Below, piece by piece: positions 1 through 8,969 of a stretch of 64,000 bases of DNA. This DNA comes from Thermoguttaceae bacterium (GTDB lineage: Bacteria > Planctomycetota > Planctomycetia > Pirellulales > Thermoguttaceae): the NCBI GenBank assembly GCA_017408405.1, contig JAFQUP010000217.1:1-64000 (forward strand), in the 5' to 3' direction. Position numbers and translations under genes: made by a program. Position 1 is the stretch's first letter, and each line of letters opens with the position of its first letter. Under the pieces are notes generated by a model. The model was not told where the DNA came from, did no database searches, and saw nothing but the letters and a program-made list of their open reading frames with translations.

Positions 1-180
1 GCGGATTCCGCGATGGCGGTCGTCGTGACGGCGGATTCCGCGATGGCGGTCGTCGTGACGGCGGATTCCGCGATGGCGGTCGTCGTGACGGCGGTTTCCG
101 CGATGGCGGTCGGCGCGGCGGCGGATTCCGCGATGGCGGTCGGCGCGGCGGCGGATTCCGCGATGGCGGTCGGCGCGGCG
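1..180 (+). repeat. Six tandem 30-bp repeats inside a coding tail
   Basis: Six head-to-tail copies of a 30-bp unit start at 1, 31, 61, 91, 121 and 151. The first three end in cgtcgtgacg and the last three in cggcgcggcg. The fourth has one extra change (gtttcc for gattcc). Unit length is a multiple of three, so copy number can change without breaking the frame. The array probably continues to the left of the window. Confidence 0.95.
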
Positions 181-209
181 GCGGTCGAAACCGGGATTTT
201 CAAGGCTAA
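1..209 (+). CDS. C-terminal end of an RGG/Gly-Arg-rich tailed protein (5' truncated)
   Basis: Reading from base 3, this frame is open from the window edge to TAA at 207-209. It encodes six copies of the decapeptide GFRDGGRR(D/G)G followed by GRNRDFQG. Gly-Arg-rich RGG-type tails are typical of bacterial RNA-binding proteins such as RRM proteins and DEAD-box helicases, where they give extra, weakly specific RNA contacts. The catalytic or folded part lies before the window, so the family is unknown. No ATG is visible in this frame. A frame beginning at base 13 is also open but gives an Ala/Val/Met-rich repeat with no sensible composition. The hairpin at 237-275 follows the TAA closely and fits as this gene's terminator. 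I am confident of the frame but not of the function. Confidence 0.7.
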   Translation, partial: GFRDGGRRDGGFRDGGRRDGGFRDGGRRDGGFRDGGRRGGGFRDGGRRGGGFRDGGRRGGGRNRDFQG

Positions 210-236
210 AGTGCCTGGCAACTGAAAATCAGGAAT

Positions 237-275
237 AGCGGCAGGATATGAAAGATATTCTGCCGCTGAATTTTT
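237..275 (+). terminator. Rho-independent terminator
   Basis: A 13-bp stem (237-249 with 255-267, one G-T pair) closes a 5-base loop and is followed by a T run at 271-275. It sits 28 bases after the stop of the RGG-tailed protein. Confidence 0.85.
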
Positions 276-323
276 AGAAAATGAGATTTTGAAAATATTT
301 CTTTTTACGCGCGGCCAAGGCCC

Positions 324-352
324 TTGAAAAAAGTTTCTTGACGTGGTATAAT
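324..352 (+). promoter_or_regulatory. Sigma70-type promoter for the Fe-alcohol dehydrogenase
   Basis: TTGAAA at 324-329 and TATAAT at 347-352 are separated by 17 bases. The expected transcript has a leader of about 70 bases before the ATG at 430. A TTGACG at 338 is too close to the -10 box to serve as the -35 element. Confidence 0.7.
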
Positions 353-429
353 GAAAAAATCGTCGATTAAATTGAGGAGTTTTTTTCTTCATTGGCGAAT
401 TTTATCTAATCAAAAACAGGGAGAAAAAA

Positions 430-1641
430 ATGTTTGAAAAATATCTTGATATTAATACGATTCATACCATTCGCGCACGTTCACTCGTTTATTTTGGGTG
501 TGGAGCTATTCAGAAAATGAATGATATTGCCGCGGAGCTTAAGACCCGCGGAATCGATAAGGTGATGATTCTTACCTCGAAAAACGCGTATAAAGGGTCG
601 GGAGCGTGGGAGCCTACGATTGACGCTCTGGAAAAAAATGGCGTGGAGTATGTTCATTTTGATGGTGTTATCCCGAATCCAACGACGGATTCCATCGATG
701 AAGCGGTTCAAGTTGCCCGTGATTTTGGCGCGCGGGCACTGATTGGAATTGGAGGCGGCAGCCCGATTGATGTCGCGAAGAGTGTCGCGATTCTTCTTGA
801 ATATCCGAATGAAACGGGTGAGTCGCTTTACTGCTGGAAATTTACGCCGGAAAAAGCGGTGCCAATCGTCGCGATCAATCTCACGCACGGAACGGGAACT
901 GAATGTGATCGTGTCGCGGTCGCTTCGGTTACGTCGAAAAATTTTAAGCCGGCAATCGCGTACGAATGCATTTATCCGGAATGGGCCATTGATGATCCTC
1001 AGCTGATGCTGACGCTTCCCGCGAAACATATTTTGTTTACGAGCATTGACGCGGTGAATCATGTCGTTGAAGCTGCCACGACCAAATGCACGAATCCATT
1101 CGCGATTACGCTTGCTCGAGAGGTGATTGCGCTGGTTCATGAGAATCTTCCCAAGGCTTTGGCCGATCCGCGGGATGTGGTGCCTCGATTTAATCTGGCG
1201 TACGCGGCGCTTTTGGCAGGAATTTCGTTTGATAATGGATTCCTTCATCTGACGCACGCGTTGGAGCATCCGCTTAGCGCGGTGAAACCCGAACTCACGC
1301 ACGGGCTTGGTCTGGCGATGCTGCTTCCCGCGGTCGTGAACGCGATTTATCCTTCCCGCGGCGCGGTTTTGGCGGATATTCTTTCTCCGATTGTTCCTGG
1401 TTTAAGCGGTTGCGCGTGCGAAGCGGAAACGGCGGCCAAGGCTGTTGAGGATTGGCTTTTCAGTCTTGGTTCTGATCATAAACTGTCCGACGAAGGATTT
1501 ACCGTTCAGGATATTGCCAAATTGACGGAGTTGACGCAGACGACACCTTCACTTCCGGTGCTTCTTTCTGTTGCGCCGGTTGAGGCGACGACTGAACTGA
1601 TTTCGAAAATCTACGCGGATTCATTGAATCGTATGGAATAA
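430..1641 (+). CDS. Iron-containing alcohol dehydrogenase
   Basis: 403 residues, full length for the Fe-ADH family (group III), which interconverts alcohols and aldehydes with NAD(P)H in the cytoplasm. The nucleotide-binding GGGSPIDVAKS motif lies near residue 110. The metal ligands expected in this family can be placed: D207 and H211 in DAVNH, H276 in THALEHP, and H291 in THGLG. A GGGAG ribosome site precedes the ATG, and the gene has its own promoter at 324-352. Substrate cannot be read from sequence. Butanol, lactaldehyde or ethanol reduction are all possible. Together with rex elsewhere in the window, it hints at fermentative redox balancing, though no Rex operator is visible upstream. 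Confidence 0.93.
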   Translation: MFEKYLDINTIHTIRARSLVYFGCGAIQKMNDIAAELKTRGIDKVMILTSKNAYKGSGAWEPTIDALEKNGVEYVHFDGVIPNPTTDSIDEAVQVARDFGARALIGIGGGSPIDVAKSVAILLEYPNETGESLYCWKFTPEKAVPIVAINLTHGTGTECDRVAVASVTSKNFKPAIAYECIYPEWAIDDPQLMLTLPAKHILFTSIDAVNHVVEAATTKCTNPFAITLAREVIALVHENLPKALADPRDVVPRFNLAYAALLAGISFDNGFLHLTHALEHPLSAVKPELTHGLGLAMLLPAVVNAIYPSRGAVLADILSPIVPGLSGCACEAETAAKAVEDWLFSLGSDHKLSDEGFTVQDIAKLTELTQTTPSLPVLLSVAPVEATTELISKIYADSLNRME

Positions 1642-1868
1642 AGTATCGGGCGGGCCAGACTGTGTTCCTGAATTTGGCGTTCGGATTTATTTAATTCCAG
1701 TGCTTTGGTTTTTATTTTTGACCTAAAGAGCGGCATGGCACAGACTTGACAGACTGTTCTGAATTAATGGTCATGAAAGATTTCAGCCAATTGAATTACG
1801 GCAGAGTGTTTCATGAGAAAATTTTGCCGTAAGATGCTTTTCAAAGTTTAATCAGAAGGAGGCGAAAA

Positions 1869-2540
1869 ATGATTTTTGATCCCCTTTACTTTATTATCGT
1901 TGGTCCTTTTTTTCTTCTTGGGCTAATTGCTCAATTTTGGGTTAAGAGCGCGTTTCGTTCCGGGCAGAATATCCCGACGTACTTAAGCGGGGCGGAAGCT
2001 GCGCGCGAAATCATGCGGCGGAACGGTCTTGATTTGCCGATTGAGTGCATTCCGGGTGAACTTTCCGACCATTATGATCCGAGCGCGAAAGTACTGCGTT
2101 TGAGTCAGGCCGTTTATGAAGGACGGAACGCTGCCGCGGTTGGTGTGGCGGCGCATGAAGTTGGGCACGCGCTTCAGGATGCGCAGCGTTATCCCGCGCT
2201 GGTAGTGCGGAATATGGCTGTTCCCATGGCAAGTTTGGGAAGCGGAGCCGGGATGTGGCTTTTCGTTTTGGGATTGATTTTTTCGATGAAGGCTTTGGTC
2301 TTGGCTGGAATCGTGCTTTTCTCATGCGTTGTCTTTTTTCAGCTCGTAAATCTTCCGGTAGAGTTTAACGCCAGTACGCGCGCAAGGCGGCAGCTCGCGG
2401 AAATGGGAATGTTTACGGACGAATCTCTTTCCGCGGTGAGCAAAACTTTAACCGCGGCGGCGATGACCTACGTTGCCGCGACTCTTCAGGCTGTCATGAC
2501 GCTCGTTTATCTCGTTTTGAGCAGCAATCGGGAGGAGTAA
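1869..2540 (+). CDS. Membrane zinc metallopeptidase, YugP-like (Zn_peptidase_2)
   Basis: 223 residues, the usual length for this family. It begins with a hydrophobic segment (residues 4-25). The zinc-binding signature HEVGHALQ falls near residue 97, giving two His ligands and the catalytic Glu. Two or three further membrane segments follow at about 115-160 and 195-218. Family members are integral membrane peptidases of unknown substrate. The start is supported by a strong AAGGAGG ribosome site eight bases upstream. It stands alone, with 227 bases on its left and an unrelated gene 112 bases downstream. Confidence 0.9.
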   Translation: MIFDPLYFIIVGPFFLLGLIAQFWVKSAFRSGQNIPTYLSGAEAAREIMRRNGLDLPIECIPGELSDHYDPSAKVLRLSQAVYEGRNAAAVGVAAHEVGHALQDAQRYPALVVRNMAVPMASLGSGAGMWLFVLGLIFSMKALVLAGIVLFSCVVFFQLVNLPVEFNASTRARRQLAEMGMFTDESLSAVSKTLTAAAMTYVAATLQAVMTLVYLVLSSNREE

Positions 2541-2652
2541 TTGGAACAGGAAATATCCTGAATTTGGGGACGTCGCCGGATCAGGCGGTGTCCCTAGCTT
2601 TTCGTGTCACGAAATCCAAAAAGTCAAAAGGCAAAGAAAAGAAAATGAAGAA

Positions 2653-3342
2653 ATGAAAAAACGAAAAATAATTCAAAAACTCATCATCGCTTGCCTTTTT
2701 TTGACAGCGGCAGGAGGAGGAATCGCGTTTTGGCTTTGGCGTGGAGTTCACGCGGTTCCGGAATTTTACGCGCAGCTTGAAGTTACGGAGAAAAATCGTG
2801 AAAAGGCGGAAAAAGACAGTCAAAAAATGGCAGTGAAAGTCCAAAAACTTCGTCGTACGATTCGCAAAGAGAAAATATGGCTTTTGGAATTTACGCAGGA
2901 TGAGTTGAATCATTGGCTGGCGATTGCTATTGGTGAGAAACGCCCGGGAATGCTGCCGCGCCGGCTTAAGGATCCGAGAGGAATGATTCTTGAGGATCGA
3001 ATTCGCGCGGGAGTGACTGTCGATATGCCTGAATTTAAAGGCGTGGTTTCAGTGGAGGTCTTTCCAAGAATTTCAGAACCGAATGTACTTGATATTGAAT
3101 TAAAAAATGTTTCCGCTGGAAATGTGCGCATGCCGGCCTGGATTTTTGAAAGTCTCATTCAGGAGGTCGCGAATAGTGCTTCTTTGCCGATTGAGGTTTT
3201 GAATCAGGAGGGAATGACCGTTCTGCGTTTCAGATTTAGGGATGGTGACCTTTGCGTTGATGAGATTCCTGTTCAGGTTAATACGGTTTCCGTGAATGGG
3301 AAGAAAATTCTGGTGACCGGTTTTTCAATGAAAACAAAATAA
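2653..3342 (+). CDS. Single-span membrane-anchored protein of unknown function
   Basis: 229 residues: a Lys-rich N-terminus, one membrane helix (about residues 9-31), a charged helical stretch (about 42-75) and a soluble exported domain. The domain carries a FTQDELNHWL segment near residue 80. Pattern and length recall the YpmS/DUF2140 group of membrane-anchored, lipid-binding-like domains, but the match is by eye and weak. The preceding ribosome site is poor. No partner is apparent: it stands 112 bases after the zinc peptidase and 114 before the glycosidase, on the same strand. Confidence 0.65.
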   Translation: MKKRKIIQKLIIACLFLTAAGGGIAFWLWRGVHAVPEFYAQLEVTEKNREKAEKDSQKMAVKVQKLRRTIRKEKIWLLEFTQDELNHWLAIAIGEKRPGMLPRRLKDPRGMILEDRIRAGVTVDMPEFKGVVSVEVFPRISEPNVLDIELKNVSAGNVRMPAWIFESLIQEVANSASLPIEVLNQEGMTVLRFRFRDGDLCVDEIPVQVNTVSVNGKKILVTGFSMKTK

Positions 3343-3456
3343 AATCAGATTTGGGAAAATGATTTGGATTAAAAAAGGGACTGGCTGGATCAATCCTGAT
3401 TCCCAAGTCTTTTCATGGATAATGATTCAGACAAATTTTAACTTGCCAGAAAATTT

Positions 3457-6400
3457 ATGAACAGAAAAAATTTCAAACTTCCTCTTTTTTCTTCTTTTTC
3501 CTTCCTATTCCTCATGGCGGCAATTGGGCTTTTGAGTGAAAAACTTTGGGCTGAGACTCCGGCGGTAATTCCGAGTGGACAAAACGCTCAAACAGAATGG
3601 AGTATTTCAAATTCCAGAGTCGCGGCGATCGTTGATGTCAATGGGTACGTGAAGGTTTTCCAAGTGAACGAAGGTCAAAAAGCGGTTTCTTTGCCGTTCG
3701 CGGAATTTCAGCTTCCTGCCGGCGGGAAACTAGTGCAGAATGACGGTGCGCGGGCCTGCGTCGTTTTTCCGGATCACAGCCTGACGTTCCTTGCGCCGAA
3801 TGACGGAACGCCGTTCCTTAAAATCGGTCTTTTCCCGCTGAAGATGAAGGACGCGCGAACCGTCAAAAATCTGCGTCTGCCGGAGATCAGGCTTTCAGAA
3901 GAGTTCGCACCGGATTCCGCGAAAGCACTCGGCACGGCAGGTCTGACTTCCGTGGATGGGCACAAAGGGTCCTACGCATTTCTCGCCGTTGCGCAGCCGG
4001 AGACCCGAAAAGGGATCGTCTGCGGGTGGATCACGAGCCTGAAAGGGAGCGGCATCGTCTTTTCTTCCCGGACTTCCGACGGAAAAGGAACTGCGATCCA
4101 GCCGGAAATGCAGTACGGACGTTACCCGATCCCCGCAATTTCTGCAGAAAACGCAGAGACTACGGCTGACCGGAGCGTGGAGGGAGACGCGGGCGAGTGG
4201 TTCGTGCTCGGCGCGTTTGACGATTCGCTGACGGGGCTGGAAACGTATGCGGATCAGATCGCGGAATTCCATAAGATCCAGCTGAAACCGCAGATCTCCG
4301 GCTACTGCACATGGTATTCCAATCGATTCGGCGGAAGCGGAAACGAAGTGAGTACGCGGGAATTTGCTGATGTCGCTGCGGAAAAACTCGTGCCGTTCGG
4401 GATGAGTTTTTTCCAGATCGACGATTCCTGGCAGCTTGGGAAAAAGGTCAACGGTCCAAAGAAGAATTTCACGGCACACGATCCGAATGGTCCGTACCGT
4501 TCCGGAATGAAACCGACGGCAGAGTACCTGAACTCGAAAGGTCTGCGTGCCGGGATCTGGTTCATGCCGTTCTCAGGGAACTGGAATGATCCGTACTATG
4601 CGGACAAGCAGGAATGGTTCGTGAAATCGGCGATCGACTATCCGGAAGCGGGGCAGAAAAACACTCGGCGTTTTTCCGGGATCGACCAGAAAAAAGGCGC
4701 ACCCTACGAAACCTTTTGGGGCGGTACGTCGCTCGACATGACGGACAAAGACGTTGAAAAGTACGTTCATGATGAAGTGGATCAGATCGCGAACAAATGG
4801 GGCTACAAGTACTTCAAATACGACGGTATGTGGACCGCGATGGCGTGCGAGCAGCTCTACGTCAATGACGAGTACTTGCCGGACGATCTGGGGCTTCAGA
4901 TCTTTGACGACATGACGAAAACCAACGTCGAGATCTACCGCAAAGGGCTGAAGATGGTCCGTGCGGCAGGCGGAGATGACGTTTTCATTCTCGGATGCAA
5001 TGTGTCGCAGAACATGCGGACGATGGCTGCTTCCTACGGTCTGGTCGACGCGATGCGTATCGGGCCGGACAATGGGGCGAGCTGGTCGGGGATCTGCAAA
5101 GGACCGATTCGCGGAACGGCGCGCTATTTCTTTAACGGCCGCGTCTGGTTCAATGATCCGGATCCGGTCTACGTGCGGGATTCCATTCCGCTTACGCACG
5201 CGCAGCTCATCACGTCCTGGGCTGCCGTGACCGGACAGCTTTTCGCATTCAGCGACTGGCTTCCGGAGCTTTCCCCGGAACGTCTGAATGTGCTCCAGAG
5301 AACGATCGCGCCGGCGTGCCTCTACACAGCGCGGCCTCTGGACGTTTTTGAAGTCCCGCTGGCGAATGTCTGGAAAGTGACCCGTCCGGAGAAATTTGCG
5401 TCCGGCAGTGAAGTGAAACCGGATGCCGTTATCTTCGGCCTCTTCAACTGGTCGGAGAAAGAGACGCTGAGTCTCGAGAAAACAGCCGCGCAGCTCGGGC
5501 TTGATCCTAATGCGCAGTACGCCGGTTTTGATTTCTGGGCGGATTCCTTCGTCCCGCCGTTCCGCGGAAGTCTGAAATACGAGCTTCCGGGCGGTTCCTG
5601 CCGTATTTTCTCGCTCGTCAGGCTGGGAAATGAACCGCAGCTGGTCAGCACGAATCGGCACGTCACCAGTCCGCTTTTCGAGGTGAAGAACGTGAAATGG
5701 GATGCGGAAAAACTCACCCTTTCCGGTACGAGCACTATCGTCGCGAATGATCCGTACGAGCTGCGCTTCATTCTTCCGGGCGGCGTGAAACCGGTCGGAG
5801 TTTCCGTTTCCCAAAAAACGCAGAAACCGGCAGAAATGGTTCTCGATGGCAGAACGCTCCGCGTGCGCTTCACGTGCGGAGATTCCGGTGAAGTCCACTG
5901 GTCGATCACGTTTGAGCGCGGAGAAACTCCTGTCCCGCAGGCGGTGAAGCCGCGGAATTTGACGGGTCGCTCCACGTACCATAAACTCAGCCTGACGTGG
6001 GACGAAACGCCTGATTTCGGTTTCCTTTTGACGAAAACGTACCCGGACGGAAGCAAAAAGACGTTCACGCTCACGTCGAATTCCTTCACCGATTTTGACG
6101 TGAAAACGAGCGAATCCTACGTTTATGCACTTCAGGCAAAAGGTTGGGAGGGGGACCTTTCGTCTTCCGTGGAACTCCGCGTCGCCATGCCGGAAACGAT
6201 CGTTTTGCCGCCGCTTCCGCCTCAGCCGGACGTCAATATTGCGGACCTGAAACCTCTGAAGGCAAGTACGCAGTGGGGATCGGTCCAGGCGAATCGTTCT
6301 GCCGCCGGGCATCCGCTGACACTTAACGGCAAAGTCTACGCAAAAGGCGTGGGCATTCACGCGGCTGGAAATCTGACGTATGCGGTCCCGGAAGGGATGA

Positions 6401-6678
6401 AGCGTTTCACGTCCGTCGTTGGTCTTGATGATTTCCACACGGCAGATCCGCGCCGCTCGGTCATCCTGCGAGTCTGGACCGACGTCTGCGAAATGGGCGA
6501 GCCGCAGGTCTTGGCCGCCGAATCGCCGCTTCTATCCAACACGACGATCAACGTCTGGCATTTCGACATCCCGCTGGATCCCCGCGTGAAGCAGATCCGG
6601 CTGGAGATTGATCCGACGGACGACGGGATCAACTGCGACCACGTCGATTGGGTCGAGACCGGTTTTTTGAAAGAGTAA
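3457..6678 (+). CDS. Secreted clan GH-D glycoside hydrolase (alpha-galactosidase-like) with NPCBM domain
   Basis: 1073 residues with a signal peptide (about 1-32, cleaved after LWA). An N-terminal beta-rich region precedes a TIM barrel with GH36/GH27-type landmarks: GYCTWYSNRFGG, FFQIDDSWQ, KYFKYDGMW with likely nucleophile D456, and DAMRIGPDNG with likely acid/base D538. Beta-sandwich regions follow. The last ~145 residues form an NPCBM carbohydrate-binding module (GVGIHAAGNLTY). The likely role is hydrolysis of alpha-linked galactosides or related glycans outside the cytoplasm. The substrate is not certain, because GH-D members vary. After the first ~250 bases, codon choice shifts toward C and G in third position, unlike its neighbours. 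Confidence 0.85.
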   Translation: MNRKNFKLPLFSSFSFLFLMAAIGLLSEKLWAETPAVIPSGQNAQTEWSISNSRVAAIVDVNGYVKVFQVNEGQKAVSLPFAEFQLPAGGKLVQNDGARACVVFPDHSLTFLAPNDGTPFLKIGLFPLKMKDARTVKNLRLPEIRLSEEFAPDSAKALGTAGLTSVDGHKGSYAFLAVAQPETRKGIVCGWITSLKGSGIVFSSRTSDGKGTAIQPEMQYGRYPIPAISAENAETTADRSVEGDAGEWFVLGAFDDSLTGLETYADQIAEFHKIQLKPQISGYCTWYSNRFGGSGNEVSTREFADVAAEKLVPFGMSFFQIDDSWQLGKKVNGPKKNFTAHDPNGPYRSGMKPTAEYLNSKGLRAGIWFMPFSGNWNDPYYADKQEWFVKSAIDYPEAGQKNTRRFSGIDQKKGAPYETFWGGTSLDMTDKDVEKYVHDEVDQIANKWGYKYFKYDGMWTAMACEQLYVNDEYLPDDLGLQIFDDMTKTNVEIYRKGLKMVRAAGGDDVFILGCNVSQNMRTMAASYGLVDAMRIGPDNGASWSGICKGPIRGTARYFFNGRVWFNDPDPVYVRDSIPLTHAQLITSWAAVTGQLFAFSDWLPELSPERLNVLQRTIAPACLYTARPLDVFEVPLANVWKVTRPEKFASGSEVKPDAVIFGLFNWSEKETLSLEKTAAQLGLDPNAQYAGFDFWADSFVPPFRGSLKYELPGGSCRIFSLVRLGNEPQLVSTNRHVTSPLFEVKNVKWDAEKLTLSGTSTIVANDPYELRFILPGGVKPVGVSVSQKTQKPAEMVLDGRTLRVRFTCGDSGEVHWSITFERGETPVPQAVKPRNLTGRSTYHKLSLTWDETPDFGFLLTKTYPDGSKKTFTLTSNSFTDFDVKTSESYVYALQAKGWEGDLSSSVELRVAMPETIVLPPLPPQPDVNIADLKPLKASTQWGSVQANRSAAGHPLTLNGKVYAKGVGIHAAGNLTYAVPEGMKRFTSVVGLDDFHTADPRRSVILRVWTDVCEMGEPQVLAAESPLLSNTTINVWHFDIPLDPRVKQIRLEIDPTDDGINCDHVDWVETGFLKE

Positions 6679-6691
6679 TTTTTCAGAGTGG

Positions 6692-6722
6692 AAGCGTTCA
6701 TCTTTACGTGAGATGAACGCTT
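6692..6722. terminator. Hairpin terminator between convergent genes
   Basis: A perfect 12-bp stem (6692-6703 with 6711-6722) has a 7-base loop. It lies between the glycosidase stop and the pheA stop, which is transcribed toward it, so it may serve both. A short T-rich stretch follows on the plus strand (gattttt, 6727-6733). Confidence 0.8.
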
Positions 6723-6746
6723 TCGTGATTTTTGAGGATATTCAGG

Positions 6747-7826
6747 TCATTTCCATGCCGGATAGGATCCGAGGATGGCCAGTTTAGCGTTTTTCTTTTC
6801 CAGTGCGGAAAGAGCTCTGCGTATTTTTATCTGGGTCCGATGCCCTTCCATATCGACGAAAAACAGGTATTTTCCAGACTCTTTAGGCATTGGAAATGAT
6901 TCGATCCAAGTTAGATTGATTCGATTTTTCTTAAAGATGGCCATAGCGTCCGCGAGAGATCCCGCCTGATGAGGCAACTCGAACATTAGCATCGTTTTAT
7001 CGTGGGCGGTTTTGGGAGCGTCCTCTTTACCCAAAATAACGAATCTGGTTACGTTAAATCGGGAATCCTCGATTTCAGGAGCTAAAACATTCAGCCCATA
7101 CGCTTTAGCGGCAAGAATACTCGCGATGGCGGCGGAATTAGGAGTTTCTTTCGCAATTTGGGCGGCGGCGGATGTGCTCGTCGTTTCTTCCAGGGATACT
7201 CCCGGCAAATGCTTGGCCAGCCAATGTCGGCATTGAGAAATTGCTTGAGGTTTACTGAATACGGTTTTGATTTCAGCCCGTTCGCAAGTTCCCATTAGCG
7301 TGTGGTGAATTGGAAGGTCAATTTCACCGCAGATTTGAACCTCAGCATGCGTAAATCTTTCCAGAGCGTCAACGACGCGTCCGTCGGTTGAATTTTCAAC
7401 TGGGACAACGCCAAAATCGCATTGATTTCTCTCTACTTCCTCAAATACGCTGCTGATTGAAGCCACGGGCGCGAAAGAGGGGCCTTCCCCAAAATACTTT
7501 AAAGCTGCCTGATGCGTAAAACTGAACTGGGGGCCAAGAAAAGCGATTCGTTTGGGACGGATCAGTTCGTCGCAAAGTGAGCGGACATCACGCAGAATAC
7601 TTTCTTTGCCCTGCGGGGGGAGAAGTGGTTTTCGGGGAGTCATTTTCCGGTCTGCCGCGACATGGGCCCGAACTTCGATCAAGCGGAGGATTTCAGCGTC
7701 GATTTCCTTCAGTTTTTTTTGTTTCAGCTCTTCACTGGAGAGGTTGGCGGAAGACGATTCCGGAAAGGTTTTCTTTTTTGGAATATGATTTTCAGGTTGA
7801 GAATTAACGGACATTTCTTTTTTCAT
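6747..7826 (-). CDS. pheA: Prephenate dehydratase with ACT domain and a short chorismate-mutase-like N-terminus
   Basis: 359 residues. The prephenate dehydratase domain (about 90-270) begins RIAFLGPQFSFTHQAA and contains TSTSAAAQIA and the conserved NVTRF, converting prephenate to phenylpyruvate. A C-terminal ACT domain (about 278-355) has the phenylalanine-sensing pair QAGSLAD and ESFP. The N-terminal ~85 residues resemble a chorismate mutase helix (LKEIDAEILRLIEVRAHVA), but the following helix is short and Pro-rich, so mutase activity is doubtful. It lies 66 bases after a receiver-like gene on the same strand, probably co-transcribed from the promoter at 8970-8997. Phenylalanine feedback inhibition is expected from the ACT domain. 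Confidence 0.92.
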   Translation of the reverse strand: MKKEMSVNSQPENHIPKKKTFPESSSANLSSEELKQKKLKEIDAEILRLIEVRAHVAADRKMTPRKPLLPPQGKESILRDVRSLCDELIRPKRIAFLGPQFSFTHQAALKYFGEGPSFAPVASISSVFEEVERNQCDFGVVPVENSTDGRVVDALERFTHAEVQICGEIDLPIHHTLMGTCERAEIKTVFSKPQAISQCRHWLAKHLPGVSLEETTSTSAAAQIAKETPNSAAIASILAAKAYGLNVLAPEIEDSRFNVTRFVILGKEDAPKTAHDKTMLMFELPHQAGSLADAMAIFKKNRINLTWIESFPMPKESGKYLFFVDMEGHRTQIKIRRALSALEKKNAKLAILGSYPAWK

Positions 7827-7892
7827 TCTGATTTTGAGGAAAGATTTAGTAAATGAAGTAATTGGAATATCGGCTCACTTTTGAAAGGCGAG

Positions 7893-8897
7893 TCAAGCAT
7901 TTGCTGTTTTCTGGCAACAGTAAAAAGCCAAATCCGCGATTCGAAACGGTTTCGGAAACATGGCGTGAACACCATTTTTTTTAAGAAACAGCCACTCTTC
8001 AGCTCTTGGAAATTCGGTAAAAGCAATGAAGATGGAGGTCGGAAAACGGTTTTTTATCGCGTGAAATTTTTGAATCGTCATCTGAGAAAAATCCGGAAAA
8101 TCAAAAAAAATAAAATCCGTATTTTCCAGTTTTTTTCGGTTATTTTTGTCTTCTTCAGTTGAGAGCCAAAGATCATTTTGCCATGAACTGAAGACACGAA
8201 CTGTTTTTGTGGAAGAAAATGTTCGTAGGGCAAAATCGCGTAAAAGGACGAATTGATCAAAATCATCACTTTCAATTCGAATATTCAGTAAAGGGAGCAC
8301 TGTTAAGTTTTCAAAATCATCCACGGAACCGCGTTTTTGAGTAAATCTGAAATTTTTTTGCTTTTCTTCCCGTTGAATCTCGAAAAGGATTTTTTGTTCA
8401 GGAAGAGTTTCCGGAGGAAGTGACCAGATACTGGCCCAATTCTGTTTAAGAGCAAAGCTTTCCAGTGGAAACATCGCGCATAGTTCAAACCAGGAAATGG
8501 AATGAATTCCAGAAAGCGGGGTACCGTTTCGAGCTTCTCCTTCGCACCATGAACCGAGAACCGCGAGAAGCGGAGTGAGTGGGAAACGTTTTCGCAGGGT
8601 TTGAATTTGGGAGTTAGAGTATTCTCCGGACCACGAACGCAAAATGAAAATTAAATCTGGATAAAAATCCGCGTTGAAATGCCGTGTTCTTTCAGAAGTT
8701 TGAAGCCAAAGATCCAAGTTGCCCTCGAAAAACAGTTTTTCTCTATTGATTTCCCGCAGATTTTCCCATAAAAAACGGAATTCCGAGCGGGTCGGATCAC
8801 CAAAGGCAAGAATATTAAGCATTCGTTCCGGTGAATGAGGCAAATTACTTTTCATGGAGTAAAAAATTTCAGAATTGGATGAGGTATTGCTGGACAT
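7893..8897 (-). CDS. Tandem receiver-like protein with degenerate phosphorylation sites
   Basis: 334 residues, no signal peptide. The C-terminal ~100 residues follow a response-regulator receiver pattern: hydrophobic strand plus acid (FIFFDFPD), IFIAFTEFP, then GVHAMFPKPFR resembling the switch Lys-Pro. The N-terminal half has a second, weaker copy (LNILAFGD, DLIFILRSW, TPLLAVLG). The phosphoacceptor geometry is not convincing in either half, so these are probably pseudo-receivers. A long linker joins them. The role is unknown, and no histidine kinase is nearby. A consensus promoter (8970-8997) precedes it, and pheA follows on the same strand. Confidence 0.55.
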   Translation of the reverse strand: MSSNTSSNSEIFYSMKSNLPHSPERMLNILAFGDPTRSEFRFLWENLREINREKLFFEGNLDLWLQTSERTRHFNADFYPDLIFILRSWSGEYSNSQIQTLRKRFPLTPLLAVLGSWCEGEARNGTPLSGIHSISWFELCAMFPLESFALKQNWASIWSLPPETLPEQKILFEIQREEKQKNFRFTQKRGSVDDFENLTVLPLLNIRIESDDFDQFVLLRDFALRTFSSTKTVRVFSSWQNDLWLSTEEDKNNRKKLENTDFIFFDFPDFSQMTIQKFHAIKNRFPTSIFIAFTEFPRAEEWLFLKKNGVHAMFPKPFRIADLAFYCCQKTANA

Positions 8898-8969
8898 TCA
8901 GTTTCTCCATGAAATAATTGCGACGGAATTTTAGTCTTTAAAGGCAGATTTATTTTGCTCGTCTCATTT

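Noticed and set aside
1..180. Possible CRISPR array because of ~30-bp repeats
   Set aside because: Copies are directly adjacent without spacers and code for protein.
13..225. Open frame of Ala/Val/Met-rich repeats starting at ATG 13
   Set aside because: It is a shadow frame of the 30-bp array; the frame from base 3 gives a sensible RGG tail ending at a stop just before a terminator.
4573..6438. 621-codon open frame on the minus strand
   Set aside because: Antisense to the glycosidase, Arg-rich, no domain; produced by the high G/C third positions of the sense gene.
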